Notes under the pieces: model-generated
Seen by the model: only the letters and a program-made list of their open reading frames with translations
What the model was told of the DNA's origin: nothing
Database searches by the model: none
Position numbers and translations under genes: made by a program
In this document: in pieces, positions 43,066 through 55,706 of the stretch
Numbering within the stretch: position 1 is the first letter of the stretch
Layout: every line of letters begins with the position of its first letter
From: Nissolia schottii
Lineage: Eukaryota > Streptophyta > Magnoliopsida > Fabales > Fabaceae
Assembly (NCBI GenBank): GCA_003254905.1
Contig: QANU01057171.1
Location: forward strand, 42,793 to 106,792
Direction: 5' to 3'
DNA length: 64,000 nt

Positions 43066-44344
43066 ACGAATCTGAAACCGATTTCTTTGTTTTCTTTCCT
43101 TTCTTTCCCTCTTTTCTCATGGATGCTCCTTGAGGCTCTCACACATATACAACCATCAAAATCCTATCTAGTCTAGGTCACAGAACCCTTCAGAATCATC
43201 TCCCTATCCTAACCAAAGTTCTAAACTACTTAAGCATGCATACAAACCTCAAGACATTGATGAAAGCCAATTGTTACACTTTCTCCAATCTTGACATAGT
43301 ATGGTTTCCCACAACTGTGCCAAGTTTGTTGAAAGCTTCTTTGCGCTTTTGTCGTTCAAATTAAATATATATCCTACTTTACGGCTTTCAGATTCACGAG
43401 GAATCCAATTGCAGTATAGTCGGGTATAGTTGAATCCACAGAGAGTTACAAAATTACCATTCTTGAGTTTAGTTAATTAAACAATGAAGTGAAGGATTTG
43501 ATAATTTGTTTGATAGTTAAATAAATAAATAAACAACATAAAAGTAAATAGGCAACAAATCAGAGGTAGATCCGGAAGCTTGTTGGGAATTGAATCATAT
43601 CATAATTTCATGCATCCATTTACTTATTACATAGAATCATCATTTCATTGATTGCCCGCCACCAGTTCTTAACTTGTTCATTGCTTTTGTACATGACAAG
43701 ATTACAGGTTTCCTTTGTTAAATTTGTTAATTTCTTACACAAACTGTAACAAAGTACGCCAGCGTTATTCCAGATGTTAAAATGGCTAACCTTTATTCCA
43801 GTTATGGCAACAAGATTAGATGAAATGATTTAGTTCCAACTTTAATGATTGCAACTTTCGTTCACAACGTTCAAGTCTAGGATCTAGCTTAGCATAGAAT
43901 TTGATTTTAATTTGGTTATGACTTAATTAATTCAACTTTCGTTCATACAATTAAGTCCCAAATTAAGAAGCAAGACACTAAACAAAAGCTAGCTTAAGCA
44001 TAAAATCATTCAAGCGAATCATAAGAAATAGATAACTTCATATGCAATAGCTACATGGATACAATCATACTACAATAATGATCAAAATCCCAACAACAAG
44101 AGGATTACAAATCCATCTTACAAGAGAATCTTAGAGGCAAGGTTTAGACGCTTACCATGACACGTTATCACGCCGTCATGACAGCAGTTTGCCAAGCTTC
44201 CTCGATCTCCTGGCTCCTTTACTGGCCTCCTCTTTGTTGCTAAACTAAACTATGTTTCTAAGGACAAGAGAATGTATAAAAGAATGGATTCTAGGAGGAA
44301 GAAGAGATGTATGGAAAATGGTTCAAATGAGTGCACGGCCTCCT

Positions 44345-44354
44345 CTATTTATAG
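44345..44354 (-). promoter_or_regulatory. Probable TATA box in H
   Basis: CTATAAATAG on the minus strand, at the same place as in the S LTRs. Confidence 0.6.
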
Positions 44355-44369
44355 GCGAAATTTGGGTGT

Positions 44370-44690
44370 CATCGCTCAACGGTTTTGGTGTCACCATTGA
44401 GCGATAAGGGCAATATCGCTAAGCGGCCTTGTTCGATCGCTGAGTGGTGTAATCATTACACGCGGAGTAATAAATGCTCCGGCAGCTTTTGCAGGGGCGG
44501 CGCCGCCATCCAGGCTGGCGCCAGCTGGCGCATTTAATGCGGCGGCTGCAAGTGGCTCCGAGGGTACGATCGCTCAGCAGTACAGGTACCACCACTGAGC
44601 GATTCTTCCTTTGGCGCTGAGCGATAAACACTTAACCGCTGAGGGGTTCTAGTCTTCTACGCTGGGCGAGCTTGTCCATGCGCTGAGCGG
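44370..44690. repeat. CGCTGAGCG word cluster in H
   Basis: About nine CGCTGAGCG or CGCTCAGCG words, many altered (CATTGAGCG, CGCTAAGCGG, CGCTGGGCG), lie downstream of the TATA box in the transcript direction. Confidence 0.8.
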
Positions 44691-45134
44691 TCCTTCGCTA
44701 ATTTCATCTTTTAGTTTCTTTTCCGCTTTTGCCCTTTTCTCCATTCTTCATGGGATTCTTCTTAATTATTTATGCTTGCATCCATCTTTCAAAATATATT
44801 AAAAATCCTACAAAAGAGGGGAATTAAGTTAGATTTTCTTTAAAACATAAGCAAATAAGTGCCATTTTAATAGGTCAAAATTGCGTAAATTGGGCACTTA
44901 TCAGACATACACACACATAAACACATACATCCACCAAAGAGGTGAGAAAACTAGAGTTACCCACCTTGGGGGGCTGTTCGGTGATGGGAAAGGCGTGGGG
45001 GAGAGCAGTCCTCCAAGCCTCGAGCACGGTCCAAGCTTCCGGCAGCGTTTCTGCAGGGTAACCGTGGCGCACAAGGGCAGAGTTTCCCCTAGCTCCAGAA
45101 AGAATTTCTCTCTTCAAATTTCTGCATATGGGGT

Positions 45135-45148
45135 GGCTATTTATAGCC
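45135..45148 (-). promoter_or_regulatory. Probable TATA box, G 3' LTR
   Basis: GGCTATAAATAGCC on the minus strand: TATA between 6-base inverted arms GGCTAT and ATAGCC. Confidence 0.65.
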
Positions 45149-46019
45149 AAAATCCTGCCCTAAAATTACCTTTTTACCCCTCTGCATATTTACAATTTTG
45201 CCATTTTCTATTTTCTTTTATAATTAATTAATTAAAAAGATATTCCTAATGTCACATCAATGAATAGTATTGGAATTTTTTATTATTTTCTTTGCCATCT
45301 GAATTAATCACGTGGGCTTCCCCCTTTTTGCTTTTCTCCTGGTTCCGTTTCGCTCGTGTTTTATCGCTCGCAGTGCCGGTGCGTCGTGCACGATCGTCCG
45401 AAAAATATTCCGCTTATACCGTTGCGATCCTCTATTGTCCCCCTACATGGGAATATTAATGGTTTAAGGAATTTTTGAATTTTTCTCTAGAGGAGTATTT
45501 TTCACAGATACCTTTGGCCCGTTATCTCCCGCCAATGTCCGAACAGGACTGTTCCGCTGGCGTTTCCGCGATCGCCCGTTCTCGCCCATTTTCCTAATGA
45601 GGTTTTGGGCTACTCTAAGGCATCTTAAAATGTTTCCCTCCATAAAGTATGATTCCCAGAGACTTGAGGCCCTCTGCTCAGTTCTAATGGCTAAACGGGG
45701 CCAAACGGGATCGTTCTAGTGTCTGCGGAATCGTCCGAAACCGATCGATTTCCGTTTTACCGACACTTTAGGTTTTTCGTCCATCTCTAGGGGTCGAGAA
45801 GATTCATTTGAGTGTCAGCAGAATTTGGAAATACCCCACCGAATAATTTCTACTGATCTCAAGAGATTAATTCCTACAAAGGGCTCTACGAGCAGTTATT
45901 TGGGGGAACTTTCACTAAGGGATACATTTGTAATGTTTTCCTCCTTTCTAAATTAATTTATACATTACTTTATTTATTTTTATGAACTTTTTACTAAGGA
46001 GAAAAGGCAGGATGTTGCA

Positions 46020-46032
46020 TTCCACCCCCCTG
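46020..46032 (-). other. G polypurine tract
   Basis: On the minus strand this reads AGGGGGGTGGAA next to the LTR start. The upstream AATTTCGAGGACGAAATTTT block is the same as in T1 and E. Confidence 0.88.
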
Positions 46033-46962
46033 AGAAAAATTTCGTCCTCGAAATTTCAGCGTTGCTAAATCATCGGGTCTTCTGCTCTCCGGCTAGGGCT
46101 CTTACCTATCATCATTCTAATCCCCATTGTTCCTGAATGTAGCTTGTTCTCGCTCATACACTACTCGTCTCCACCCTAAAGCTTATCAAGTTCTTCTACG
46201 TCCCCAATACCCTAATATCCTAATCTTTCCGTACTTCCCTAGGTGAAACCTGAATTACATTCGTTGTTCTCATACTTACGCCTCCTCCTCTTCCTTCAAT
46301 CTCCTTAAATTTATGCTTGCACTTATGTCTTTGTTTGTGCTCTCCCTATTTTTTCCCATGTACGTTTCCTCCTAAACGACTGGTTCACTTTATTTCCGCA
46401 CCTCATCCTATCCTTATACCCTTTCGTACACTCTTCTCGTAATTCTCTCGTTTTCCACACCGGCTCACTAAGCCTTTTCCACCATGCATCCTCAGAACTT
46501 AGTCTCTCAAACCCTTTACTTCCTCAACCGAATATATTCTAACACTCGTACGCTCGTCTTAGTCACTTAAGTCTATCGTCTCTTCCCACACCTTCGAAAA
46601 TTATTTCCGTAGGGCTGGAGAAGGTATACCTCTCCTTTAGTCCTGCGGGACACTTCCCTACTCGGTCCTCTCCCTTCTGTCTTCCCCACTACTGGCTGCT
46701 GTCAGATTTCTTGCTGACACTTCCAAAATCTGGCACTTGTCCACCCTCGTCGCATAGTCGCTCACGTCTACGCGAATGACGAACGCCTGCACCTCAAGCT
46801 TTTACTCTCTAAAAGAGTCCGTACCCTGATTCATCGTGCAGCTCCCGGTATTTCCGCATTCCATTCCTTGCCGGGATCCAGCTGGTGGGTGTCCGAGTAA
46901 CGGCCTAGCCTCTCAAAGGTTGCTACATACTCCGCTACTGTCATCTATCCCGGTGTCAGTTC
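46033..46962 (-). pseudogene. G gag remnant, C-terminal part and 3' non-coding
   Basis: On the minus strand MTVAEYVATFERLGRYSDTH near 46945-46880 matches T1 and B gag. After that the frame is lost and only decayed sequence remains up to the polypurine tract. No protease, RT or integrase motif is readable. Confidence 0.65.
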
Positions 46963-48309
46963 TAGGTGTAACATCCCGATTTTTCCTTAGAGAAATATTC
47001 GTAAAATATAAATGATTAATTGATTTTCTAATCATGATTAGAGAATTGAGATGGAAAATTTTAGCTAAAATATCCCTAGGAATTTAGACGTGTCGCGGTA
47101 GAAAATTCGGCAGACAACCGAACCGCCATTGTTTGCCGATGAAATTTTGGCACGCAAAACGGTGTCCGTGAAAATAATCTCCCTGAGAAAAATTCACAAA
47201 CACCTTCAAACATTAATACCCTTAGGTAGGTGGGAATTAGAGGATCACGACGGTTCAAACGGAATATTTTTTGGACGACCATGCGCGACGCACCGAGACT
47301 GCGAGCGATAAAACACGAGCGAACCGGGACCGAGAGAAAATAAAATCTCAGCAGCTGCAAGGAGAAGGGCTGCACGTTTTTTTTAAGAAATTTTGGGTCA
47401 AAAATATCCCCTAAATTAAGCTTCTAAACATCTCATCACCTTACCTTTCTTACACATACCCATACCTACATCCATACTTTCTACTATTCATCTAATTTAT
47501 TAAATCACAAAATTCAAGTAAATTCCTCACCATTCAGCCACTAAAGACCGAACACCATCAGCCCTCTCCACTCTCATTTTCATTCTTCTAAAACACTCCA
47601 AAACCTCTTCAAGAAAGCTTGGAGAAAAGCCACCAAAGAACCACCATCTTCTTGACCAAAAATCAAGCATTCTTCCACCGTTTTTCCCTAGCCAAAAACC
47701 GAATTCCATAGCCAAGTTTCCTCATATTTTCACTTCATTCTACTTCACTCACCATCAAGGAAAATAAACATCATCATCCTCCATATTTCTCAAAATATTC
47801 AACTTGGAAAAAGAAAGGGGATCTCAAGCTTTGGAGCAACAAAGCTTCTTGGACTTCAACCCAAGCTCACTACACCACATCAAACCAACACTCAACAAGT
47901 GGGTAACTTAGGCTTTTACTCACTCCTTAGTGCTCTTGAGCTCATGGATGATTATGTGTGTTTATGTGTGTTTGTGTTTATGGGTTTTATGCCTTGAAAT
48001 GAACTTGGATGTGTTGCTAATGATTTGATTAGGATAAATATATTTTTGATTGTTAAAATTTATGGGTAAACTAACTAAAACCATCCCTTGATGGTTCTAT
48101 GCCTTTTTGCATGTTTAGGTGATTTATGAGAAAATGCACATAATATGTGTTTTAAGCCTAAAAATAAATTTGTTTGTGTTATTAATGATTGGATTAAAAA
48201 TGAATGTGATTTGAGGATGATAATATGTGATTTATAAATGCTGTAATATGTGGAAAAATGTTTTTTTAGGGTTGTACATGAAAGAATCTTGAGGAAAGGT
48301 GACATAGAG

Positions 48310-48960
48310 CAAAAATGGAGCTTTTGGCATAAAAGGGCAAAATGGTCAAATCTGTAATTTCGGGTGTTTGGGCTAAAAATCTGGGTGTATTATCATGAAA
48401 AATGGGTTCAGAGATATCAAAAACCTTGGGGTCAAGACTTGAGTCCATTGGAGTGTGGTTAACTAAAATTTTGAAGGAAATCGGTTTTATGGGCAAAAAT
48501 GGCATTTTGATCAAAAAAGGGCAAATCTGTAATTTCGGGTGTTTGGGCTAAAAATCTGGGTTTAATATCATGAAAAATGGGTTCACAGATATTAAAAACC
48601 TTAGGGTCAAGTCTTGAGTCCATTGGGTTATGGAGAAATAAAATTCCAAAGAAAAATCGGTTTTTCGGACAAAAATGACATTTTGGGCTTATGGGTGCAT
48701 AACTATAATTTCGGGTAAGGAACTTAAAAATCTGGGTTTTTTTTCATAAAAAGTGGGTTCAGAACTATGAAAAACCTTAGGGTCAAGTCTTGAGTCCATT
48801 GGGTCTTTGAGAACAAAAATTCCAAAGAAAACAAGGCGTTTGCGGGGGCAAAACGATAATTTTGGAAAAAGGAGGCAACTTGAAATTTCGTGGAACTGGG
48901 AGTGAAATCTGACTTTTTAATCATGAAAAATGGTCTTAGGCTATCAAAAACCTTGGGGTA
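48310..48960. repeat. Imperfect tandem repeat of about 175 bases in I
   Basis: About four units. The landmark (TCTGTAATTTCGGG or variants) is at 48351, 48526, about 48702 and more diverged near 48853. Each unit also has ATCATGAAAAATGGGTTC-type and GGGTCAAGTCTTGAGTCC-type parts. It sits at the place where other LTRs have palindromic words. Confidence 0.75.
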
Positions 48961-49902
48961 AGGTCTTGGATTAGGATATGTTTAAACATGAGATGTCGAG
49001 CTATGTATGTTCTATGTGTTATGTGTTGCATGAATATATGAATATGTGCCAGATGTGCTATGTGCTTCATGAATAGATTTTTAGAAAGTATGAACTTATG
49101 ATTTATGGGATATGGAAAGTATGTTAATGATTATGAACTTGTTTAAGGCTTATGATCTATTGACTGGAATGGACTGCATTGATATATGTCTTATATGATT
49201 ACGTGTCGTGGGAATGATTTTATAAAAGGGAAGGAAAGGAAAAAAAAAATATAGGGCATGACGTCACTAAGCCCCTAAAAGGAAAAAGGAAAGGAAGGAA
49301 AAAGGATACTTTTCCTAGCTGTGCGTAATAGCCGGCAGGAAAGGCAAGCTGAACCCTGGGCATGCCTTGTCCCTAGCATAAGGACGGGGTAGGGTCCCCT
49401 CGCCATCCCTAGCATAAGGATGAATTCTACTATCGTGAGGTACTGAGGTTTAGCACGGCCTAGTCCTCACGGTACTGAGACACTAAGGAAGCCTGTCGCG
49501 GTAGGCCATCGTTACGGGGGGGTTGAGCTTGAAGTATGTGTTCTAAGTGATATAACTGTACATAAGTGGATGTGCGAAGAAGCTTATAATTAAAATGGGC
49601 ACGGTTATAAGTGGACGCGCACAGAAGCTTATTAAGTGATTATATGAAATATGTGATTATGTGAAACTTAGGAAGTAAGGTAGAGAACAGATGACCTAGT
49701 AAATGAAGAATAGGTTCCCCAGTCGCATAGTTAATTTAGATAAAGCTGCTCAGGCTTAGTATGGATCTTAAAATCAGTAGGTGATAGTATAACTGTAACA
49801 CCTAGACATCCCTGAGCGGCCTGGAGCTTGTATGAGGAAAAAGAAGTCCCCTGACCCCTAAGGTTTCCCACTGAGAGCGCTATGTTCTCACCCCACTCAT
49901 CC

Positions 49903-49983
49903 ATGACTCCAGGTTATAACGAAGCACAGAGAGCTGAGCAGTATGAGGAGGAGGCATCCCAAGACAGGACAACAGAGGACTAG
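49903..49983 (+). CDS. LTR short acidic ORF (I)
   Basis: The 26-codon frame starts MTPGYNEAQRAEQYEEEA, start context CCATGACTCCAGG, 12 bases after hairpin 2. The sequence differs from T1 but stays acidic and ends within about 80 bases. Confidence 0.45.
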   Translation: MTPGYNEAQRAEQYEEEASQDRTTED

Positions 49984-50361
49984 ACTACTAGCTAATAAAT
50001 ATTATAAGCGTATATGCACTGTTATGTGACATTTTGTACTTGCTACTTAATATGTAACCTATGTATTTGTTATGTATGGATGATGGACCAATGTTTGTAG
50101 TTATGACATGTGTTAAATACTTCCATATTTTATCTATTAAGCATACTATGTCTCCGCTCACGATGTATGATCTAACACGACAAGGCTCTTATTTTACTCT
50201 ATGCAACGTACAAAGAAAATTTTAATCTGGTCCATATTTTGAGTAACAATATGTTCAATGTATAAATGGGACTAAGTACTATCCCCACCAGAGCAGTTAA
50301 CAACTTAGCCAGCAAGCTTGTGACTTAAGCGTAGGCTTGCCAGCCAGGGGGTTACACTAGG

Positions 50362-50951
50362 AACCTCGGCCTCCTTCTTCTCTCGTAGTCTTTGGGGAAA
50401 ATATTTGTCCACCACCGCCGTCATGAACCGGTTTCTGATGATTTTGACCTCTCCTTGCTCTAACAAGGGTTTGGTGGTGTTCCACCATGCTTCCGCTGCG
50501 TCTTTCAACCTTCTGGTCGTGACCTCGACTTGTTGAGTGTCAATGTCGATGATGTTTCTTTACTACCCGCTATGTCTCGTACACCCAGCTATGGACTGCC
50601 TTCGAGTCCACAAGTCTATCGAATGTAGGGGGTCTGGCCTTCGTAAAGCCCACTTACTTCTGTCCATCATCTTCCTGCAATATTGGGGGGCTGACTAGGG
50701 TTAGTGTTACTTGGGGGTTTTATTTAGCTCAGTTCCTGGTTGGGGCGAACCCTGGTTCTTTAGGCTTGAATCCTTTACTATCCTTATGAACCTCCACAAT
50801 TTTCTCAGGGGAGTCACAAGGGTCGTATTAGCTTGGTGATATTAGGGTTGGTCTCCGCCTTATGGTGGTTTCAATCCAATCCCTGACTCCGGAGACACGA
50901 ATGCACCTATACGGGGTGGTAATGGTTGGGAATATAGAAATTCTTGGGGTA
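50362..50951 (-). pseudogene. G gag remnant, middle part
   Basis: On the minus strand the gag domain is visible: KDAAEAWWNTTKPLLEQGEV and KYFPQRLREKKEAEV near 50370-50508, with a decayed VDSKAVHSWVYE part upstream near 50590. An extra base near 50367 shifts the frame at the I insertion. Confidence 0.75.
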
Positions 50952-51392
50952 CGTCTGAAACACCCCTAGCTAACTGTTTACCCCGTACGTAGTAAACAAT
51001 GCTCACTAGGTTGTTTTCTGCTTTGGTTGGGCTACTTTTAGCCCCTACTTTTAACTTTGGAAAATATTTCTTACTTGAAAATATGGACCACTTTGAAAAT
51101 TATTCTGTTGCTGTATCAGTTTGCAAATTAAGAGCCGTGTGTGAACAAGGAAGCGTACATACACAAACGCTAACATATCTGGCAGTTAAGGTGTTAAGAA
51201 GCTAGGAGGAGTATAATTATACATATAAGCACAAACAATGGTCCAACATATAATTACAAATTTCTTATTAATAAATAATACACAAACAATTAACAAGAGT
51301 CGTAGATCATAGTACAAAATATCTATCAACCTATTGCGAGCGTCTTCACTTGCCTCCTACCGGGAACTGTCCTGCTGTGATCGCTCGTTGAT

Positions 51393-51419
51393 CTATTCGC
51401 TTTGCATACCTGGACCCAT
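51393..51419 (-). pseudogene. LTR short ORF (J, shortened)
   Basis: The minus-strand frame MGPGMQSE is followed by TAG where the F copy has GAG. This is the shortest copy in the window. Confidence 0.35.
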
Positions 51420-52549
51420 AAGGAGTGGGGGTGAGAACACTTTGTTCTCAGTGGGAGTTCCTTGCGTTACCTAACGTTCATTACTCCGTTATCTTCCAGG
51501 CCACCCAGGAGATCTCTAGGTGTCATGCATACTAATACCCCTACTGCTTATTATCTTTGTCTAGGTCCTGAATGGCTTTATCTACTTTACTAGGTGATTG
51601 GATACTAATCTTGTCATTACCTAGGCTCCGTGCTTATTAACTGTACGTTACTACTGATGACATACTATTCATCTTAGGTCGTTCCCTTGACGATATATAA
51701 TGCACGAACAATAATACATAATGCTTAGGCAGATATACGTACATAATTATCATCATATCATCAATCATCAATCCATACATGTAAATTTCATAGTGCATGA
51801 GGGAATCTAGGGATCTCTTACGCGCTCTGTGGCTGCGTCCTACTTAGTCCTTACACCTTTGTAGCCGTGGCCTCGGACTACAACCTCTTTTTGCCACTAT
51901 TGCATCGACCCGGTGGCGCTCTTTACCGATATGGTAGCTAACCATGCACGGCTCATAGGAGGTAAACATCGAATGCAATTAGTGCAACCATCCCCTCTTT
52001 CCGGAATGGCGAGGGACCAAACCTATGAGTGATCAGGTGTGGACACGCTTTGATCGGCCCTATGACTCAATCCGTTTCTCTTTTCTCTTTTAGTGGGGGC
52101 CCTTAGTCATCATTTCATTGGTACAGACCTATGCCTGTTTTACATGTGTGGGCCTATGCCCGTTTTGCATCTTTGGGCCTATGCCCGTTTTACATATCGT
52201 TATCAGGTCTCTTTACCTGCGTTGCTCATGACCAATCCATCTTGTTGAATTGGCGAGGGGCGTGTCTGTAAGACTTTGCCAAGAGAATAGGGGTTTCCTA
52301 ATCATATAACTAGACTCTTTAACTATGGTCTACCGTGCCCACTGGGGTCGGGACCTTCCTAACCTTTCTTGGTTTCCTAGGGTTCAGTTATGATCTTCTT
52401 TAAATTTTAATGTGGACTTCTAATCATCTAAGGTCGTCCTAACTCTTATGACAGCCTCCCCTCATGATGCATGCCTTCAATTACAAACATACACATACCC
52501 GGACTCATTGGACTCCTTGAAACCACTAAAATCTCAAGTCCTTCAGGAT

Positions 52550-52770
52550 TCATTCGAATGTCTAGGGTTTCATTCGAATGAATTCCTGCGAGTTCTTTCA
52601 TTCGATTGAAATCCTTCCGAGTTCTTTCATTTGAATGAACTTATGATTCAATCGATTGAAATCCGAGAATTTTCTTTCATTCGAGTGAATAAGAATTCAA
52701 TCGATTGAAAGCTCAAAATTGGTTTTCATCCGATTGAAAACTCCATTCAATCGATTGAAAACTGCTTGAA
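52550..52770. repeat. TTCAATCGATTGAA word cluster in J
   Basis: About twelve CATTCGAATG, TTCAATCGATTGAA or TTCATTCGATTGAA words, palindromic around TCGA, at the position equivalent to the F cluster. Confidence 0.85.
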
Positions 52771-53187
52771 CAGGACGCCGAGGCTTCAGTTCTCATTTTT
52801 CTCCAGAGGTTTACTATTCCTAGGGTTCCAATTAGTACAGTTATGCATTTCATTCATCAAAATCTCCCAAAACCCCTTTCACCCTACATTTCCCCAAAAT
52901 ACTACTAGATGTTTTTACAGTCCAACACACAGTATAACGCATATATAGTCAAATAATTAACCACATAGACAGTGGGCTTTAGAGTTACCCACCTCGAAAC
53001 AAGTTTCTGAACCGGTAGAAATGAAGAGAAAAATATCCTCTCCGCGTGGGTGCATTCATCCTATTTTTCCAAAGCCCGGTAGCGCTTCCGCGATGTGCAC
53101 AATTGGGACAAATAAAGGAAAAGAATGTAGCAACTAAGGAAGCAATTGGCTTCAGAAAGGAAATGAAGCATAAATGCTTCAGGGGTT

Positions 53188-53200
53188 GCCTTTTATAGGC
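53188..53200 (-). promoter_or_regulatory. Probable TATA box in J
   Basis: GCCTATAAAAGGC on the minus strand, with inverted arms GCCT and AGGC around TATAAA. Confidence 0.65.
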
Positions 53201-53219
53201 AGAGTCAAAAGCAACACTG

Positions 53220-53830
53220 TGCTTGATATTTTTTTCTTAAAGTTACTATTACTATATTATTATACTATATATAATCTATTTTAATTACATCATTATATAT
53301 GTGTAGTTTGTTTCTTCCCTCAGGGGATGTACGCCCCTGGGACATCCATATATATATATATATATATATATACTTATACTTTTAATTATTATTATATTAT
53401 ATTATTATTATTATATTTATTTACATATATGTATGTACATCCACTGCTATTATTCCTTTTTCGCAGGGGATGTACCCTGTACCCACCTGTATATATATAG
53501 TTTAGTATTATTTATTATATACATAATATGCTTTATTATATCTTATATATATGTTATTATAGTTACTTGTTATTATTCCTATTACGTAATTATTATTATA
53601 TACTATTTACGTTTAGATATATACATATACACTTATATGTTCCGTTGCTGGGGGTGTACGGGGTCAGGGGGAAAGGTGCCATAGATATATATCTATTTAT
53701 TATTATTATGTAATTATGATTACATACATTGCATCCTGTTTCTAATTCTTTTGTTTTTGTTTTGTTTATTCGTGTCAGGGGATCAAGGGGGATGTTAGGG
53801 GAATATATTTTATTATTATTATTTTACATG
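53220..53830. repeat. AT-rich microsatellite stretch in J
   Basis: (AT)n at about 53348-53372 and several TTATTA or TATATA runs, interrupted by two GGGGATGTACnCCCTG-type blocks (about 53324 and 53466) that look like a local duplication. No gene is seen. Confidence 0.7.
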
Positions 53831-54238
53831 TCAAGGGGGTGCATCTTATTATAACTAAGGATCACACGATCAATTTTGATCATGTTTGATCGCGTTTAAT
53901 TCTTAATCGTTCATGTACGGTTGTCCCAAAATTATTTCGGACATACCGTTGTGATCCCCTAATTTTTCGTGTTAATATTTTAATTTTTGTCGAGGCACTC
54001 TTGAATTTATTTTCATATTAATGTATTTTACGGACTCCCTTGAGTCATAATTAAATCCCGACAATGACGAAAATTACTCCGAATCTTACGAAATCCCGTG
54101 AGATCGCGAAATCATTATTTTGACTAGTATTTTTAATGATTAAATTCAATAATTTAATTTTCTAGTCTTAATAATTAACTCGCATTTATTTATTACACGG
54201 AATCTTTGTAAGGGGAAAATTTGGGAAGTTACAACGTC

Positions 54239-55030
54239 TGACAGGGATCCTCCAAAGAGTTTCCAAAGTGGTTTTTAACCATTAAACCTCAACTCTGAAG
54301 GGCGAATTGAGGGAAAGGGGTACTGAGATAAGAAAGATTAGGGAAATAGGAGGAATAGGAAAGCTACCGTTGTAGGCATTCGGGGGCTTGCTAAAATATG
54401 ATTCCCTTACGTGTTCAAGTGTTCACGCTCCCTTATACGCTTGTTTTCTCACCTCCACGGGTTTGTCCTTGCCGTCTACCCTGGTCAGCTGTCCGGGGTT
54501 GGCTTCCGGTGCAATTTCCAATTTCTCGGTACTGTGTCACCGTATCGGGAGGCTAGGGCTTTCACCGTCTTTGACTTAGATGACCGTCGTTCTCCTTTAT
54601 AACCTACGCCCTGTCATAACTCTCTTGGTTCCTCTTGAGAAAAGTCCTCATTCTCAATTGCCTCATTAGAGTGGTGACCGGGAACCTGGACTCCTCCCTG
54701 CTTCAGATGAGGCTTGGTTCTATCTTGCCATCCCTCAGTCATGCCTTGAAATTTTTCTACGACATAAGTCTGACCCTCCAAGTTCAGGCAGGAGACGTCC
54801 TCGAACCTCAGTGCCTTCCTCTTCTTGGTTTCTGTGCTTTTCTTCTCAGCTACTGCTCCTTCGTAGAAGATTCCAAAATCAGTGGCATTTTTCTTCAGTG
54901 TTGTCAGGGGTTACGTTCCTTCGAGAAGTTGCTGTCACCCTCCCGACCTGGGCCTCCTCTCTGACGATATTTGCAAAACTCGCAAAGTGCGCGTGTCGTC
55001 GTGTATCATTTCTCAGGGTAGCATAGCTGA
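54239..55030 (-). pseudogene. G gag remnant, N-terminal part
   Basis: On the minus strand near 55020-54890 a frame starting RNDTRRHAHFASFANIVREE resembles a gag N-terminus whose start codon is lost. Further on the frame is broken many times. Plus-strand frames at 54388-55026 are shadows of this decayed region. Confidence 0.5.
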
Positions 55031-55178
55031 GTAGTCACACTCACACCATTTCGGGTTGGCCAAACTCGAAAAGGGTTAATGTACCTAGGTTCAAACTATA
55101 CAACTCCGAAGAGTGTACACCGTGATCATGCTCGAAAGCATAGTGCAGCTCAGTCCTCAGGCTCACTTGGACCAAACT

Positions 55179-55190
55179 GCTCTGATACCA
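55179..55190 (-). other. G primer-binding site (initiator Met tRNA type)
   Basis: TGGTATCAGAGC on the minus strand, two bases from the end of the G 5' LTR. Confidence 0.9.
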
Positions 55191-55640
55191 AATGAAACAC
55201 CCTAGCTAACTGTTTACTCGTACGCAGTAAACAATGCTCACTAGGTTGTTTACTATCTAGTGGGAATACTTATAGTCTGTTATTAATTTCTGGAAAATAC
55301 TGGTTTAGGAAAATAGGGACCATTTTCAAACTTTTCCATTATATAGATTATTGCGTAAATAGGAGCCATACGTCAGAAAGAACAGTTATTACAAACGATA
55401 GAGCCATCGAGGCTTAACGATCAACAATCTAATAATAGCAAAACATAAATTGTACATCCATTTAGTCCACCACAAAGAATCATATAGTTATTATTACAAT
55501 AAGTAATATACAAGTAACAGGTTCAATATATATAATACATGTCCTCAAAATTCGAGGGCTAACTGTCACCCTCCTCAGTCTACCCCTAACAGAATACTTG
55601 CTCCTGTTGGCTCTGGCGTCCTTGTCCTGTCTTGACCGCT

Positions 55641-55706
55641 TCACAACTCCTCGGCCGGTACGACCTCATCCTCGTAGTGCATGTCATCACATGTTCCTGA
55701 AGTCAT
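55641..55706 (-). CDS. LTR short acidic ORF (G 5' LTR)
   Basis: The 21-codon frame starts MTSGTCDDMHYEDEVV. The start lies 14 bases after hairpin 2 in the element direction. Confidence 0.45.
   Translation of the reverse strand: MTSGTCDDMHYEDEVVPAEEL

Larger units (their letters stand above)
43258..44903 (-). mobile_element. H: solo Athila-like LTR in G 3' LTR
   Basis: 1646 bases, TGATGAAAGCC...GCACTTATCA, flanked by gacat (43253-43257, 44904-44908). The other G LTR shows the empty site near 56936. The end GCACTTATCA and the TATA/CGCTGAGCG layout resemble the S LTR, and the length is similar. Confidence 0.92.
41515..46019 (-). mobile_element. G 3' LTR, interrupted by solo LTR H
   Basis: About 2854 bases without H. 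On the plus strand it starts tgaaacactc and ends gttgca, where the other copy has gttaca. Hairpin 1 is at 42266-42289 (inner pair damaged, TAG/CTT), hairpin 2 at 42042-42060. Confidence 0.92.
46968..50356 (+). mobile_element. I: solo LTR in G gag
   Basis: 3389 bases, TGTAACATCC...GGGGTTACA, flanked by ctagg (46963-46967, 50357-50361). It has GTGGGTAACTTA (47899-47910), a tandem repeat of about 175 bases, hairpin 2 (49872-49890, G-U pair) and a short acidic ORF. No palindromic word cluster is visible. Small frames at 47076-48924 on the minus strand look incidental. Confidence 0.93.
50957..54233 (-). mobile_element. J: solo LTR in G interior
   Basis: 3277 bases, flanked by acgtc (50952-50956, 54234-54238). 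On the minus strand it starts TGTAACTTCC and ends GGGTGTTTCA. It is related to F: same TCGA-centred words, hairpin 2 at 51432-51450, hairpin 1 at 51670-51692, and TAGAGTTACCCAC (complement of the donor-like motif) at 52980-52992. Confidence 0.93.
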
